DNA from: Actinoplanes sichuanensis
Lineage (GTDB): Bacteria; Actinomycetota; Actinomycetes; Mycobacteriales; Micromonosporaceae
NCBI RefSeq assembly: GCF_033097365.1
Contig: NZ_AP028461.1
Location: 4,898,001-4,962,000 of the forward strand
DNA length: 64,000 bases
Direction: 5' to 3'
The position numbers and the translations under genes were made by a program. Position 1 is the stretch's first letter; every line of letters starts with the position of its first letter. Shown here in pieces: positions 52,799 to 61,424 of the stretch. The notes under the pieces are model-generated. The model searched no databases. It was not told the origin of the DNA and worked only from the letters and a program-made list of their open reading frames with translations.

Positions 52799-52956
52799 CA
52801 GATTACTCCCGGTGATACTCCGGCTTTCAGGCCGGGGAGGAAGCGGAATGTCCTGGGGAGCAGGGCAGGGATGGCCGATTCGCCGTCCGGGCGGATCGGT
52901 GTCAGGATGGCCGGCCCGCCGCGTTTGTGTTCATACGGGTGTTCCATCCTGTGTGG

Positions 52957-54129
52957 ATGGTCAAGGGAGTGGAGCGCGGATTCCGGTACCGCTTCTACCC
53001 CACACCTGCTCAGGCGCAGTTGTTGACGAGGACGTTGGGGTGCGTGCGGCCGGTCTACAACCTGGGGTTGCAGGCCCGGCGGGACGCCTGGCAGTCCCGG
53101 CGGGCGACGCTCGGCTATGCGGCGACGTCGTCGCTGCTGACCGGCTGGAAGCAGACGCCGGAGTTCGCGTTTTTGAATGAGGTGTCGTGTGTGCCGTTGC
53201 AGCAGACGCTGCGGCACCTCGACACCGCCTACCAGAGGTTCTTCAACGGTGAGGCGCGGTTTCCGCGGTTCAAGTCGAAGAAGCGGTCGCGGCGGTCGGC
53301 GGAATTCACGAGCAGCGGGTTCAGCTACCGTGATGGTGAGTTGCGGCTGGCGAAGCTGATGGACACACCGTTGGCTGTGGTGTGGTCGCGGCCGTTGCCC
53401 GCCGGTGCGGTGCCGAAGACGGTGACGGTGTCGCAGGACCGTGCCGGCCGCTGGTTCGTGTCGCTGCGGGTTGAAGCACCCGTCGCCACCGCCCCACCCG
53501 CCACGAAGATGGTCGGGATCGACGCCGGTATCAACCGGCTGCTGACCATGTCCGACGCCGATCCGGTGGACAACCCGCGGCACGAGCGGCGGGAGCGTGC
53601 CGCGTTGGCGCGGGCGCAGCGGGAGTTGGCGCGGAAGGAGAAGGGTTCCCGTAATCGGGAGAAGGCGCGGTTGAGGGTGGCGCGGGTGCATGCCCGCATC
53701 GCCGATCGGCGTCGGGATGTGTGGCATCAGGTGACGACTCGGCTCGTGCGCGAAAATCAAGTGCTCGTGATCGAGGACCTCGCCGTGGCCAACATGCTCA
53801 AGAACGGTCGGCTGGCGCGGGCGATCAGCGATGCGTCGTGGGGCATGTTCCGCACCCTGCTCGAATACAAGGCCGAAGGGTACGGGCGGACGTTGATCGC
53901 GGTGCCGCGCTGGTATCCGTCGACCCGGCTGTGTTCGGTGTGCGGGGTCCGGGCGGAGAAGATGTCCTTGTCGGTGCGGGCATGGCGCTGTGCCGGTTGT
54001 GGGACGCAGCATGATCGGGACGTGAATGCGGCCCGGAACATTCTGGCCGCCGGGCTGGCGGTGACGGCCTGTGGAGCTGATAGAAGACCTCAACGGGGAA
54101 CCACCTCCCGGGCGGGCAGTCGGCGATGA
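52957..54129 (+). CDS. tnpB: TnpB RNA-guided nuclease of the IS605 element
   Basis: A 390-residue protein of normal TnpB length. It begins with the helix-turn-helix-like YRFYPTPAQAQLLTRTLG; the RuvC acids are in place: Asp189 (GIDAGI), Glu273 (VIEDLAV) and Asp355 (HDRDVNAAR), with zinc-ribbon Cys pairs CSVCG (326/329) and CAGCG (345/348) between the second and third acid. All catalytic features are intact, so RNA-guided DNA cleavage is expected from work on other TnpB proteins. The start is ATG at 52957; the frame extends to 52927. Confidence 0.9.
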   Translation: MVKGVERGFRYRFYPTPAQAQLLTRTLGCVRPVYNLGLQARRDAWQSRRATLGYAATSSLLTGWKQTPEFAFLNEVSCVPLQQTLRHLDTAYQRFFNGEARFPRFKSKKRSRRSAEFTSSGFSYRDGELRLAKLMDTPLAVVWSRPLPAGAVPKTVTVSQDRAGRWFVSLRVEAPVATAPPATKMVGIDAGINRLLTMSDADPVDNPRHERRERAALARAQRELARKEKGSRNREKARLRVARVHARIADRRRDVWHQVTTRLVRENQVLVIEDLAVANMLKNGRLARAISDASWGMFRTLLEYKAEGYGRTLIAVPRWYPSTRLCSVCGVRAEKMSLSVRAWRCAGCGTQHDRDVNAARNILAAGLAVTACGADRRPQRGTTSRAGSRR

Positions 54130-54187
54130 AACAGGAAACACTCTGGGGCGACCCAGTGGAATCCCCGTCCCTTCAGGGCGGGGAGAT
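54000..54187 (+). ncRNA. Predicted omega (reRNA) guide RNA of TnpB
   Basis: In known TnpB elements the guide RNA spans the 3' end of tnpB and the right end of the element, with the guide in the flanking DNA. The conserved 3' hairpin (54163-54183) is present, and 54130-54162 is non-coding. The borders are inferred by analogy, and expression is unproven. Confidence 0.4.
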
Positions 54188-54206
54188 GTCAACCGTGCAT
54201 TGTGGA

Positions 54207-54647
54207 TCACGGCAGCCACCGAAGGCCGTCGGCGGACAGTGGTGGCAGCCGGTCACGCGCCGCGGGCCGCGGATCCGGGCCGCGGCCGATCACGTCCATG
54301 CCGGCCGGGGTCACCAGCGACCGGTCGAAGGTGAGCACGATCAGTTCACCGTCGTCGCTGAGGTGTTCGACCCGCCATCGGCTGGTCAGCAGCCCCAGGA
54401 CGCCCCGGCCCCGCCAGGTGAACCACCCGGTCGCCGGGTCGAACCGGTCGACACCCGAGATCCGCCGCTGCCGGCCCGCCCGGGTGCGATAGGTGACCTC
54501 GTCACTGAACCGCAGATCCGGGGCGGGCAGCAACCCGTACGAGAAGACGGGGTTGATCTTGCGCCCCGACAACCACATCGGGAAGGTGGTCGCCAGCACC
54601 CGCCACTCGCCCGGCAGTGTCGCCCGCAGTGTCTCCGCGTCGATCAT
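54207..54647 (-). CDS. Uncharacterised protein coupled to a LuxR-type regulator
   Basis: A 146-residue soluble protein beginning MIDAETLRATLPGEWRVLAT and containing RTRAGRQRRISGVDRFDPAT and FTWRGRGVLGLLTSRWRVEH. The run of Trp residues and beta-rich style suggests a small lipocalin-like or DUF-type barrel; family not certain. Its start overlaps the regulator stop by 4 bp (ATGA), so it is co-translated with it. The stop is only about 17 bp from the IS right end. Confidence 0.72.
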   Translation of the reverse strand: MIDAETLRATLPGEWRVLATTFPMWLSGRKINPVFSYGLLPAPDLRFSDEVTYRTRAGRQRRISGVDRFDPATGWFTWRGRGVLGLLTSRWRVEHLSDDGELIVLTFDRSLVTPAGMDVIGRGPDPRPAARDRLPPLSADGLRWLP

Positions 54648-55675
54648 TCGGCGATGATGCCATTCGCCGGGCTGTCGCGCTGATCGCTCAGCCACCCCCG
54701 TCTGCCCGCCAGCACGGCGAGCTGGAAACGGGTCCGGGCGCCGAGCACGGTTGCGGCATCGCTGATGTGCTGCTGAACGGTACGACGGCTGATGTCGAGG
54801 ATCCGGGCGATCGTCTGGTCCTTCATTCCGGCCGCCATCATGCGCAGGATCTCCCGGGTCCGCAGGTCGCGCCCCGAGGCCGGCGGGCCGTCGTCGGTGT
54901 CCGGCAGGTCGTGCCGCCTCGCCGGCGACACCGGCTCGGCGCGGTCCCACACGCTCTCGAACAGGGCCACGAGCGCCGTCACCAGTGCGGGTGAGTGCAC
55001 CACCAACGACCCCGACGACGGGCGGTCCGCCCAGATCGGCAGCAGGGCCGACGCCCGGTCGAAGATCACCAGTTTCACCGGGATCTGCGAGGTCAGCCGC
55101 AGCCGGCCGCCCTGTCCCGTTCCGCGCAGAGCGGTCGACAGTGACACCGCGTCGGTCAACCCGTCGGTCTCGTACACCGACCGCATCCGGACACCGGGCG
55201 TCACGCCCACCGGATCGGCCGACGTGCTCGTCACGTACGGCGGCTTCGCCAGATGCAGCACCTCGACCGAGCTTTCGGCCAGCAGCCGGCGATAGCGCGC
55301 GGGCACCTCGCCCTCATCCTCCAGCACCTCGACCATGCCGGTGGCGCGTGGCGCGGCCACCGCCTCGTGCGTCTCGAAGAGGCGCTCGACGAGGTCCTCG
55401 ACCCGGGCCAGTTCGGCCCGCTGCCGGGCCAGCAGCGCACCGAGCGACGGTCGCGGCGGCGCGGCCGCCCATCGAGGTGTCACGCCACCGAGGCGGGACG
55501 CCAGTGCCGAGTCGGTGAGCAGCCGCAACGCCCGCTCCGCCGCCGCCGGTGACAGCCCGGCCGCCGACGCCACCTCGTCACGGTCCGCCGATCGCACCGC
55601 CATCAGGTGCTCTAGCACCCGGCCGGCGGACGGATCGAGACCCGTCACCGACCAGGGTATGTCCGTTGTCGTCAT
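54644..55675 (-). CDS. LuxR-type HTH regulator with TrmB-like N-terminus
   Basis: A 343-residue regulator. The first 75 residues resemble a TrmB-like winged helix (RSADRDEVASAAGLSPAAAERAL), then a coiled-coil linker (LLARQRAELARVEDLVERLFE), a sensor-like domain, and a C-terminal LuxR/GerE helix-turn-helix (LRTREILRMMAAGMKDQTIA, RRTVQQHISDAATVLGAR). This TrmB-LuxR mix is frequent in actinomycetes beside secreted-product genes. It is divergent from the secreted protease and coupled to the 146-residue protein downstream. Confidence 0.88.
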   Translation of the reverse strand: MTTTDIPWSVTGLDPSAGRVLEHLMAVRSADRDEVASAAGLSPAAAERALRLLTDSALASRLGGVTPRWAAAPPRPSLGALLARQRAELARVEDLVERLFETHEAVAAPRATGMVEVLEDEGEVPARYRRLLAESSVEVLHLAKPPYVTSTSADPVGVTPGVRMRSVYETDGLTDAVSLSTALRGTGQGGRLRLTSQIPVKLVIFDRASALLPIWADRPSSGSLVVHSPALVTALVALFESVWDRAEPVSPARRHDLPDTDDGPPASGRDLRTREILRMMAAGMKDQTIARILDISRRTVQQHISDAATVLGARTRFQLAVLAGRRGWLSDQRDSPANGIIAE

Positions 55676-55782
55676 GCGCAGTTACACCCCTCGATCCCGA
55701 GCATGCTCGGATCGAGGGCGGCTCGGGTGAATCGGGGATTACGGCTACGTAAGAACCCGTCCGTCGGGCATGGACGGTCTGC

Positions 55783-55798
55783 GCACTTGCGCAAGTGC
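55783..55798. promoter_or_regulatory. Perfect 16-bp palindrome before the protease gene
   Basis: GCACTTGC-GCAAGTGC lies between the LuxR-type regulator and the protease, 84 bp upstream of the protease start. It is a plausible binding site for the regulator. An in-frame GTG overlaps it. Confidence 0.5.
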
Positions 55799-55881
55799 AC
55801 AGGGTCGTCCTTGTGACGGCGGTCGAGCCCGCGGTGAGGTGGGCGAACCGGATCCTGTTCACAACCTCGCAGGAGCACCAG

Positions 55882-58782
55882 TTGCGCAGACCCACGGCAC
55901 TACCCGCAATCGCCGCCCTGACGGTGGCCGCACTCCTCGCAACCACCGCCCGGCCGGCGAACGCGGCGACCCCGCCGCCGGCCCCGGACGAGTCCGTCCC
56001 CGTCACCGTGGCACCGGAAACGGACACCCCGGCACTCGTGGACGATGTGGCCGACCCGGTCGACGCCACCATCGCACCCGACAGGGCCGCCAAAGCCCAC
56101 CTCGCCGGCCACCGGGATCGCTACCGGATCGGTGATCCGGCCGGCACGCTCACCACCGCGAGCGTCGAGACCGACGGCGAGCGCGAGACGGTACGGCTGA
56201 ACCAGCGGTACAAAGGCCTGCCCGTGTTCGGAGCCCAGTACGTGGTGCGTACCGAGAAGACCGCCGGCGAACGCACGGTGACCGGAACGTCGGGCACCTA
56301 CTTCACCGACCTGGACGTCGACACGACGGCCACCCCGATCCCCACCGCGGTCGCCGTCTCCCGGGCGGTCGAGGAGGTGCGCAGAAGTCTGCACCCCGGC
56401 GCCGCGGTGGTGGCCTCCGCCCCGCGTCCCGGCACGACCGCGACCGATCTCGTCGGCACCGACCAGGGGCTGCTGGTCATGCCGACCGGCACCGGTGTGC
56501 TCGCGCGCCGCGTGCTCGTCAAGGGCACCGACACGGTGTCCGGCCGGCCCGTGCTGCGCGATGTGTACGTCGGCGCGACGACCGGGGTGCCGCTGCTCAG
56601 CGTGAGCCGGCTCAAGTCCTTCGCCGCCGAGCAGCAGCCCGTCGCCGCCACCTCGCCCGCCACAGCCCCGCAGCATCAGGCGAGTACGGGAACCGGGTCG
56701 GTCATCGGCCAGGGCACCACGCTGCACGGCACCACCGTGCCGATCTCCCTGCTCGACGCCGGGTCCTACCTCATGATGGACGTCACCCACCGCCGGCCGA
56801 GTGGGGCGACGGTACCGATCACCACCTGGGACGGCCGTGGCTGGGACTACTACGACCTGCTCGACAGCCGGTTGCCCGAGGGGATGACGCCGTTCGCGTC
56901 GCCGTCCACCACGCTCGGCGCCGACCTCACCGACGCCGGTGCCGTCGACGCCGCCTGGGACGCCGCGCAGGTCTTCGAGTGGTACCAGGCGAAACTCGGA
57001 CGCGACAGCCTCGACGACGCCGGCATGCCGATCGACTCGGTCGTCGGGATCACCTACGGCGGCAACCCGTTCGTCAACGCCTACTGGGACGGCCTCCGCA
57101 TGGTGTACGGCAGCGGCGACGACGAATACCTGTCCCTGGCCGCGGACCCGGACGTGGTGGGCCACGAGATGACCCATGGCGTGGTGGAACACACCGCCGA
57201 CCTGGTCTACGCCGGGCAGCCGGGCGCGCTCAACGAGGCGATCGCCGACTACTTCGGCAACGCCATCGACGTCGACGTGTCGGGCACGCCGATGTCGGAT
57301 CCGCAGGCCGGCCTGCTCGGCGGCGACCTGTGCCGGACCCTGGCGCCCGCCGACTGCGCCCTGCGCGACCTCGACGACGGCGCCACCACCGCGGACTTCC
57401 AGCACCTGATCGACATCGCGTCGATGGATTACGGCGGCGTGCACCTCAACTCGACGATCGTGTCCGGTGCGCTGTGGGACCTCCGCCAGGCACTCGACAA
57501 GACGCTCGCCGACCGGATCGTCTACCGCGCCCTCACCGACTACCTGACGCCGATGTCCGACTTCGTCGACGCACGCGACGCCGTGCTCGCCTCGGCCAAG
57601 TCGTTCCACCTGAGCAAGAAGGACCTCAAGGTGGTACAGACCGCGTTCGACTCCCGCGGGATCACCGCGAAATGGAAGGCGAACCTGTACGGCAAGGGCA
57701 CCAAGATGCTGATCGACCGGCTCAACACCGGCATGTACGCCGACATGAAGGCGAGCGCGGCGGGCGGCTGGTTCACCGTGCCGCGGTCGGACGCGAACCG
57801 CACCGAACCGACCTCGATCTGGGTCGGCCGCATCGACGGCAAGGGCACCCCGTACCGGATCTCCCCGGACGACGGCAGCACCAACGGCTTCCCGCACACC
57901 GACGGCAGGCGGGTGGTGTGGCTGTCGATCCTGCTGGACCCCGACTCGCCGACCTGGGAGACCAACCGCATCCTGTCGGCCCCGATCGGTGGCGGCCCGG
58001 TCCGGGAGCTCTACCGCTCCCCGTACCGGATCGACGGCCTCGGCTTCGACCGCGACGTCGTCACGTGGAGCCAATACGATCCGGCACAGCAATACCTCGA
58101 CGTGGTGCGCTACCTGCGGATCGGCTCGCCGACCGTGCACACCCTCACGCATCCCGACTGGTTCGGCAACGCGACGGCGCCGAACGTCGAGGGCGGGAAG
58201 ATCTCCTACGTCCGGTACGAGATCTTCCCGCAGCCCGACGCGAACGGCCACTGGTGGTCGCTGGGCGTCGAGGTGCACGACCTGGCGACCGGGCGGACCA
58301 CCTACGCCGGCGGTGATGCCGGCGCCGAGCGGATGAGCTACCCGGACCTGTCCCGCACCGGCGTCGCCTGGATGACCGACCGCGACTACGGAACCATCGT
58401 CGACGGCGAGTGGAGCAAGGGCGCGTTCCACAACTCGGTGCGGCTCTTCGACCTCGCCACAAGCACCAGCCGGCTGCTCTTCGAGGAGAACTCACCGCAG
58501 GCGATCCGCGCCGACACCGTCGCGCTGTCCGACACCACCCTCACCGTCACCGAGGAGGCGCCGGTGAGCGCCTGGCTGGAGAACGGCGGCTACCCGGACA
58601 ACTCGCTGAATCCGAAACTCAAGCAGTACACGTTCCAGGGCAGGTACATCGGCCCGGCATCGTGCAGCCCCGGCGCGCAGATGTTCGCGACCGCGGCATC
58701 GGGACGCGAGGTGATCTTCATGGACTCGTCGGCGGCCGGCTTCGGCCTGGCGTACGCGTCCGGAGCCAGGTCCTGCAGGTGA
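55882..58782 (+). CDS. Secreted thermolysin-family (M4) metalloprotease with C-terminal propeller-like domain
   Basis: A 966-residue exported protease. TTG at 55882 (AGGAG six bases upstream) gives a signal peptide ending at PANA near residue 30. An FTP/PepSY propeptide follows (about 60-270). The M4 catalytic domain has HEMTH (His428, Glu429, His432) and NEAIADYFG with the third zinc ligand Glu near 452; HLNSTIVSGALWDLRQ follows. After about residue 590 there is an extra domain of about 370 residues with WD-like repeats (YRISPDDGSTNGFPHTDG, GRRVVWLS), beyond normal M4 length, perhaps for substrate or surface binding. Activation should need propeptide removal. Confidence 0.9.
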   Translation: MRRPTALPAIAALTVAALLATTARPANAATPPPAPDESVPVTVAPETDTPALVDDVADPVDATIAPDRAAKAHLAGHRDRYRIGDPAGTLTTASVETDGERETVRLNQRYKGLPVFGAQYVVRTEKTAGERTVTGTSGTYFTDLDVDTTATPIPTAVAVSRAVEEVRRSLHPGAAVVASAPRPGTTATDLVGTDQGLLVMPTGTGVLARRVLVKGTDTVSGRPVLRDVYVGATTGVPLLSVSRLKSFAAEQQPVAATSPATAPQHQASTGTGSVIGQGTTLHGTTVPISLLDAGSYLMMDVTHRRPSGATVPITTWDGRGWDYYDLLDSRLPEGMTPFASPSTTLGADLTDAGAVDAAWDAAQVFEWYQAKLGRDSLDDAGMPIDSVVGITYGGNPFVNAYWDGLRMVYGSGDDEYLSLAADPDVVGHEMTHGVVEHTADLVYAGQPGALNEAIADYFGNAIDVDVSGTPMSDPQAGLLGGDLCRTLAPADCALRDLDDGATTADFQHLIDIASMDYGGVHLNSTIVSGALWDLRQALDKTLADRIVYRALTDYLTPMSDFVDARDAVLASAKSFHLSKKDLKVVQTAFDSRGITAKWKANLYGKGTKMLIDRLNTGMYADMKASAAGGWFTVPRSDANRTEPTSIWVGRIDGKGTPYRISPDDGSTNGFPHTDGRRVVWLSILLDPDSPTWETNRILSAPIGGGPVRELYRSPYRIDGLGFDRDVVTWSQYDPAQQYLDVVRYLRIGSPTVHTLTHPDWFGNATAPNVEGGKISYVRYEIFPQPDANGHWWSLGVEVHDLATGRTTYAGGDAGAERMSYPDLSRTGVAWMTDRDYGTIVDGEWSKGAFHNSVRLFDLATSTSRLLFEENSPQAIRADTVALSDTTLTVTEEAPVSAWLENGGYPDNSLNPKLKQYTFQGRYIGPASCSPGAQMFATAASGREVIFMDSSAAGFGLAYASGARSCR

Positions 58783-58798
58783 CGTCCTGGTGAATCGG

Positions 58799-58834
58799 CG
58801 TGCCGGGACCTTCTGCCCCGAAGGTCCCGGCACG
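58799..58834 (+). terminator. Hairpin terminator after the protease gene
   Basis: Perfect 15-bp stem CGTGCCGGGACCTTC with its complement and loop TGCCCC, 17 bp after the stop codon. Confidence 0.8.
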
Positions 58835-58932
58835 CGCTGCCGTGCCGTTCGGGAGCCCCCGCGCGGGCGGAAATACGTTTCTCCGATTGCATTCGCTCCC
58901 TAGGATCCTCGGTGATCAAGGGGGATGACACG

Positions 58933-60942
58933 GTGGGCGACTTCCAGCAGTTCGTGGCGGATGTGACTTCGCGTTTGACGGCGATGTCCAAGGGTGAGTT
59001 GTACGTGGTCGGCGACCGGCTCGACCGGGATTCGCTCTGGCTCACCTTCCTCGAGTCGTTTCCCGCCGGCACCAATCTCCGATTCCGGGAGCGGTCCGAA
59101 TACGACTGCTCGACGTGCCGCGTATTCGTCAAGAACTTCGGCACCGTCGTCGAGATCCGCGACGGTCGGGTCCGTACCGTCTGGTCCGGGGTCTCGGCTT
59201 CCGATCCGGTCTTCTCAGTCGTCGCCGCCGCCCTGGACGAGTTCGTCGGCTCGCTGCCGTTGTCCGGCATCTTCCGGTCCAGCGAGACGCAGTACGGGAC
59301 GAAGACGACCCGGTCGCTGCGCGACGGTCAGGTCGAGGTGTGGCACCACCTGCACGGCCAGGTGGCTAAGCAGCACCGGACCACCGACGTCGGCCCGGCC
59401 CGGGGCGCCTTCGACACCACGGTGCAGGTGTTTCAGCGCGGTCTCGACGAGCTGACCGGGCAGGCTCTGGACACCGTCGTCGACCTCATCGACGACAACG
59501 CCCTCTACCGGGGCGCCGAGCACCGCCGGGCGGTGACCGAGTTCCGGTCGCTGCGCAACCGGTGGACCCAGGCGACCGACGCACGGGCCTTCGTGTTCGC
59601 CAACGCGATGAACCCGGCGGCCCGGTTCCGTAACACGGTGATCGGCACCCTCGTGCAGGATCTGTCCGAGGGCGTCGACCTGGAGCATGCGGTCCGGTCG
59701 TTCGAGACGAAGGTGGCGCCGCAGAACTACCAGCGCCCCACCGCGTTGATCACGCCGGCCATGGTGAAGGCCGCCATGAAGACCATCGACGAGCTGGGCA
59801 TCGAGGAGTCGCTGCAGCGACGGTTCGCCCGACTGTCCGACGTGTCGGTCAACAACGTGCTGTGGGTCGACAACGACACCCAGTCGCGGATGAAGGACGG
59901 CATCGAGGGGCTGCTCATGCAGGCGGCCACCACCGGGGCCTCGGCCGCGCGTCTTCGTGACGCGAAGCCGGAGGAGGTTCCCGTGCTCACCTTCATGAAG
60001 GACATCCTGCCCGGTGCCGCGAGCATCGACCTGTGGGTCGCCAACAGTCACGAGCCGCACTTCGTCAGTCTCACCACCGGCCGGCACCCGGACGCGCCGC
60101 GGTTGTTCAGCTGGGATAATGACTTCGGTTGGTCGTACGGCGGGAACGTCACCGACTCGATCAAGGAGAAGGTCAAGCGGGCCGGCGGCAACGTCACCGG
60201 CAAGCTGCGGGTCAGCCTGTCCTGGTTCAACCACGACGACCTCGACCTGCACGTGTACGAACCCGACGGCACCCACATCTGGTACCAGGACAAGCGCCAC
60301 AAGCTGGATGTCGACATGAACGCGAGCAGTCCGCTCTCGAACGAGCCGGTGGAGAACGTCACCTGGGCCGGCCGGATCGCCGACGGCGAGTACCGGATCG
60401 AGGTGAACCAGTTCCGCAAGCGGGACAGCAGCCGGGGCGGCTTCGTGATCGAGACCGAGAGCGACGGGAAGATCGAGCACTACAGCTACGAGCGGGCGGT
60501 GGGTCAGAAGGAGACGGTCGAGGTGGGCCGGATGACGGTCGTCGGTGAGGTGATCACCGCTTTCCGGCCGGGTGCGGGCCTGCAGTCGGGCAGCGCCGGT
60601 AAGGATCTGTGGGGTATCACCACCGAACAGTTCGTGCCGGTGTCCACCGTCATGTACTCACCGAACTACTTCGACGACAACGAGGTCGGCAACCGCCACT
60701 ACTTCTTCATGCTGAAGGGGTGTGTGAACGACCAGCCGACCCGCGGCATCTACAACGAGTTCCTCCGCGGTGACCTGCACCAGCACCGCAAGGTGTTCGA
60801 GGTGCTCGGCGACCGCACCAAGTGCGAGCCGTCCACGGATCAGCTGTCCGGCCTCGGCTTCAGCTCCACGGTCCGCAATGCGGTGGTCGCCAAGGTGACC
60901 ATGACCGGCGGCCGGCGCCGCCTGATCAGCATCCAGTTCTGA
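58933..60942 (+). CDS. Uncharacterised protein with DUF2135-like C-terminal domain
   Basis: A 669-residue protein of unknown function. GTG at 58933 with AAGGGGGA seven bases upstream is the start. The first 370 residues have no recognised domain and are mixed alpha/beta, with a helical part (LTGQALDTVVDLIDDNALYR, AVRSFETKVAPQNYQRPTAL). From about 422 to 520 lies a segment like DUF2135/YfaP beta-sandwiches (RVSLSWFNHDDLDLHVYEP, then ENVTWAGRIADGEYRIEVN). The last 120 residues include MYSPNYFDDNEVGNRHYFFM and GFSSTVRNAVVAKV. No signal peptide or membrane segment, so cytoplasmic unless exported with help. It is in a two-gene unit with the downstream 131-residue protein. Confidence 0.75.
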   Translation: MGDFQQFVADVTSRLTAMSKGELYVVGDRLDRDSLWLTFLESFPAGTNLRFRERSEYDCSTCRVFVKNFGTVVEIRDGRVRTVWSGVSASDPVFSVVAAALDEFVGSLPLSGIFRSSETQYGTKTTRSLRDGQVEVWHHLHGQVAKQHRTTDVGPARGAFDTTVQVFQRGLDELTGQALDTVVDLIDDNALYRGAEHRRAVTEFRSLRNRWTQATDARAFVFANAMNPAARFRNTVIGTLVQDLSEGVDLEHAVRSFETKVAPQNYQRPTALITPAMVKAAMKTIDELGIEESLQRRFARLSDVSVNNVLWVDNDTQSRMKDGIEGLLMQAATTGASAARLRDAKPEEVPVLTFMKDILPGAASIDLWVANSHEPHFVSLTTGRHPDAPRLFSWDNDFGWSYGGNVTDSIKEKVKRAGGNVTGKLRVSLSWFNHDDLDLHVYEPDGTHIWYQDKRHKLDVDMNASSPLSNEPVENVTWAGRIADGEYRIEVNQFRKRDSSRGGFVIETESDGKIEHYSYERAVGQKETVEVGRMTVVGEVITAFRPGAGLQSGSAGKDLWGITTEQFVPVSTVMYSPNYFDDNEVGNRHYFFMLKGCVNDQPTRGIYNEFLRGDLHQHRKVFEVLGDRTKCEPSTDQLSGLGFSSTVRNAVVAKVTMTGGRRRLISIQF

Positions 60943-60973
60943 ACTCCTATCCGGACATCCGAGAGAGGCCATC

Positions 60974-61369
60974 GTGACCATTTTTGAAGCGGCCACGCGG
61001 GAGAAGTTCCGCTACCCGTCGACCAAGGGCCTGCTGACCACGGAACAGCTGTGGGAGCTGCCGCTGACCGCCAAGTCCGGCTTCAGCCTCGACGACGTGG
61101 CCAAGGCCGTGCACGCCGAGCTCAAGGCCGTCGACACCGAGTCGTTCGTGGCCACCGAGACCAACCCGGCCAAGGCGACCTGGGAGACCAAGCTGGAGGT
61201 CGTCAAGCACGTCATCGCCTTCCGGATCGCCGAGGAGCAGGCGGCGAAGGCGGCGGCGGCCAAGAAGCTGGAGAAGGAGAAGCTGATCGCGGTCCTGGGC
61301 CGCAAGCAGGACGCGGTCCTGGAGAACCTGACCGAGGCCGAACTGCTGGCCCGGATCAACAACCTGTAG
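60974..61369 (+). CDS. Small coiled-coil protein, partner of the upstream protein
   Basis: A 131-residue protein starting MTIFEAATREKFRYPSTKGL, then LTTEQLWELPLTAKSGFSLD, and ending in a long charged helix rich in Ala/Lys/Glu (AEEQAAKAAAAKKLEKEKL) and LTEAELLARINNL. I associate this pattern with small conserved proteins of phages and some bacterial chromosomes, without a known function. It starts 31 bp after the previous gene with GAGAGG six bases upstream of its GTG and ends at a strong terminator, so the two genes form a discrete unit. Confidence 0.78.
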   Translation: MTIFEAATREKFRYPSTKGLLTTEQLWELPLTAKSGFSLDDVAKAVHAELKAVDTESFVATETNPAKATWETKLEVVKHVIAFRIAEEQAAKAAAAKKLEKEKLIAVLGRKQDAVLENLTEAELLARINNL

Positions 61370-61377
61370 TCCATGGG

Positions 61378-61409
61378 CGGACCGGATGCCCGTTCGGGCA
61401 TCCGGTCCG
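61378..61409. terminator. Bidirectional hairpin terminator
   Basis: Perfect 15-bp stem CGGACCGGATGCCCG with its complement and a two-base TT centre, between the two-gene unit and the convergent catalase gene. Confidence 0.85.
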
Positions 61410-61424
61410 ACAGTGTGGAGAGGG

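Larger units (their letters stand above)
52800..54190 (+). mobile_element. IS605-family element of the tnpB-only (IS1341-like) type
   Basis: A tnpB gene flanked by hairpins characteristic of IS200/IS605 ends: left at 52818-52839 (CTCCGGC/GCCGGGGAG) and right at 54163-54183 (CCCCGTCCC/GGGCGGGG), the latter followed by the GAGATGTCAA-type end. No tnpA transposase is present, so it would depend on a TnpA supplied elsewhere. The exact boundaries are estimated to within about 15 bp. It sits between the P450 gene and the gene at 54207. Confidence 0.7.

Noticed and set aside
55795..55881. GTG at 55795 as the protease start
   Set aside because: It overlaps the 16-bp palindrome and would place about 29 residues before the signal peptide; TTG at 55882 has a good ribosome binding site.
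55900..58431. An 843-codon open frame on the minus strand
   Set aside because: It is antisense to the M4 protease and lacks any protein-like features.
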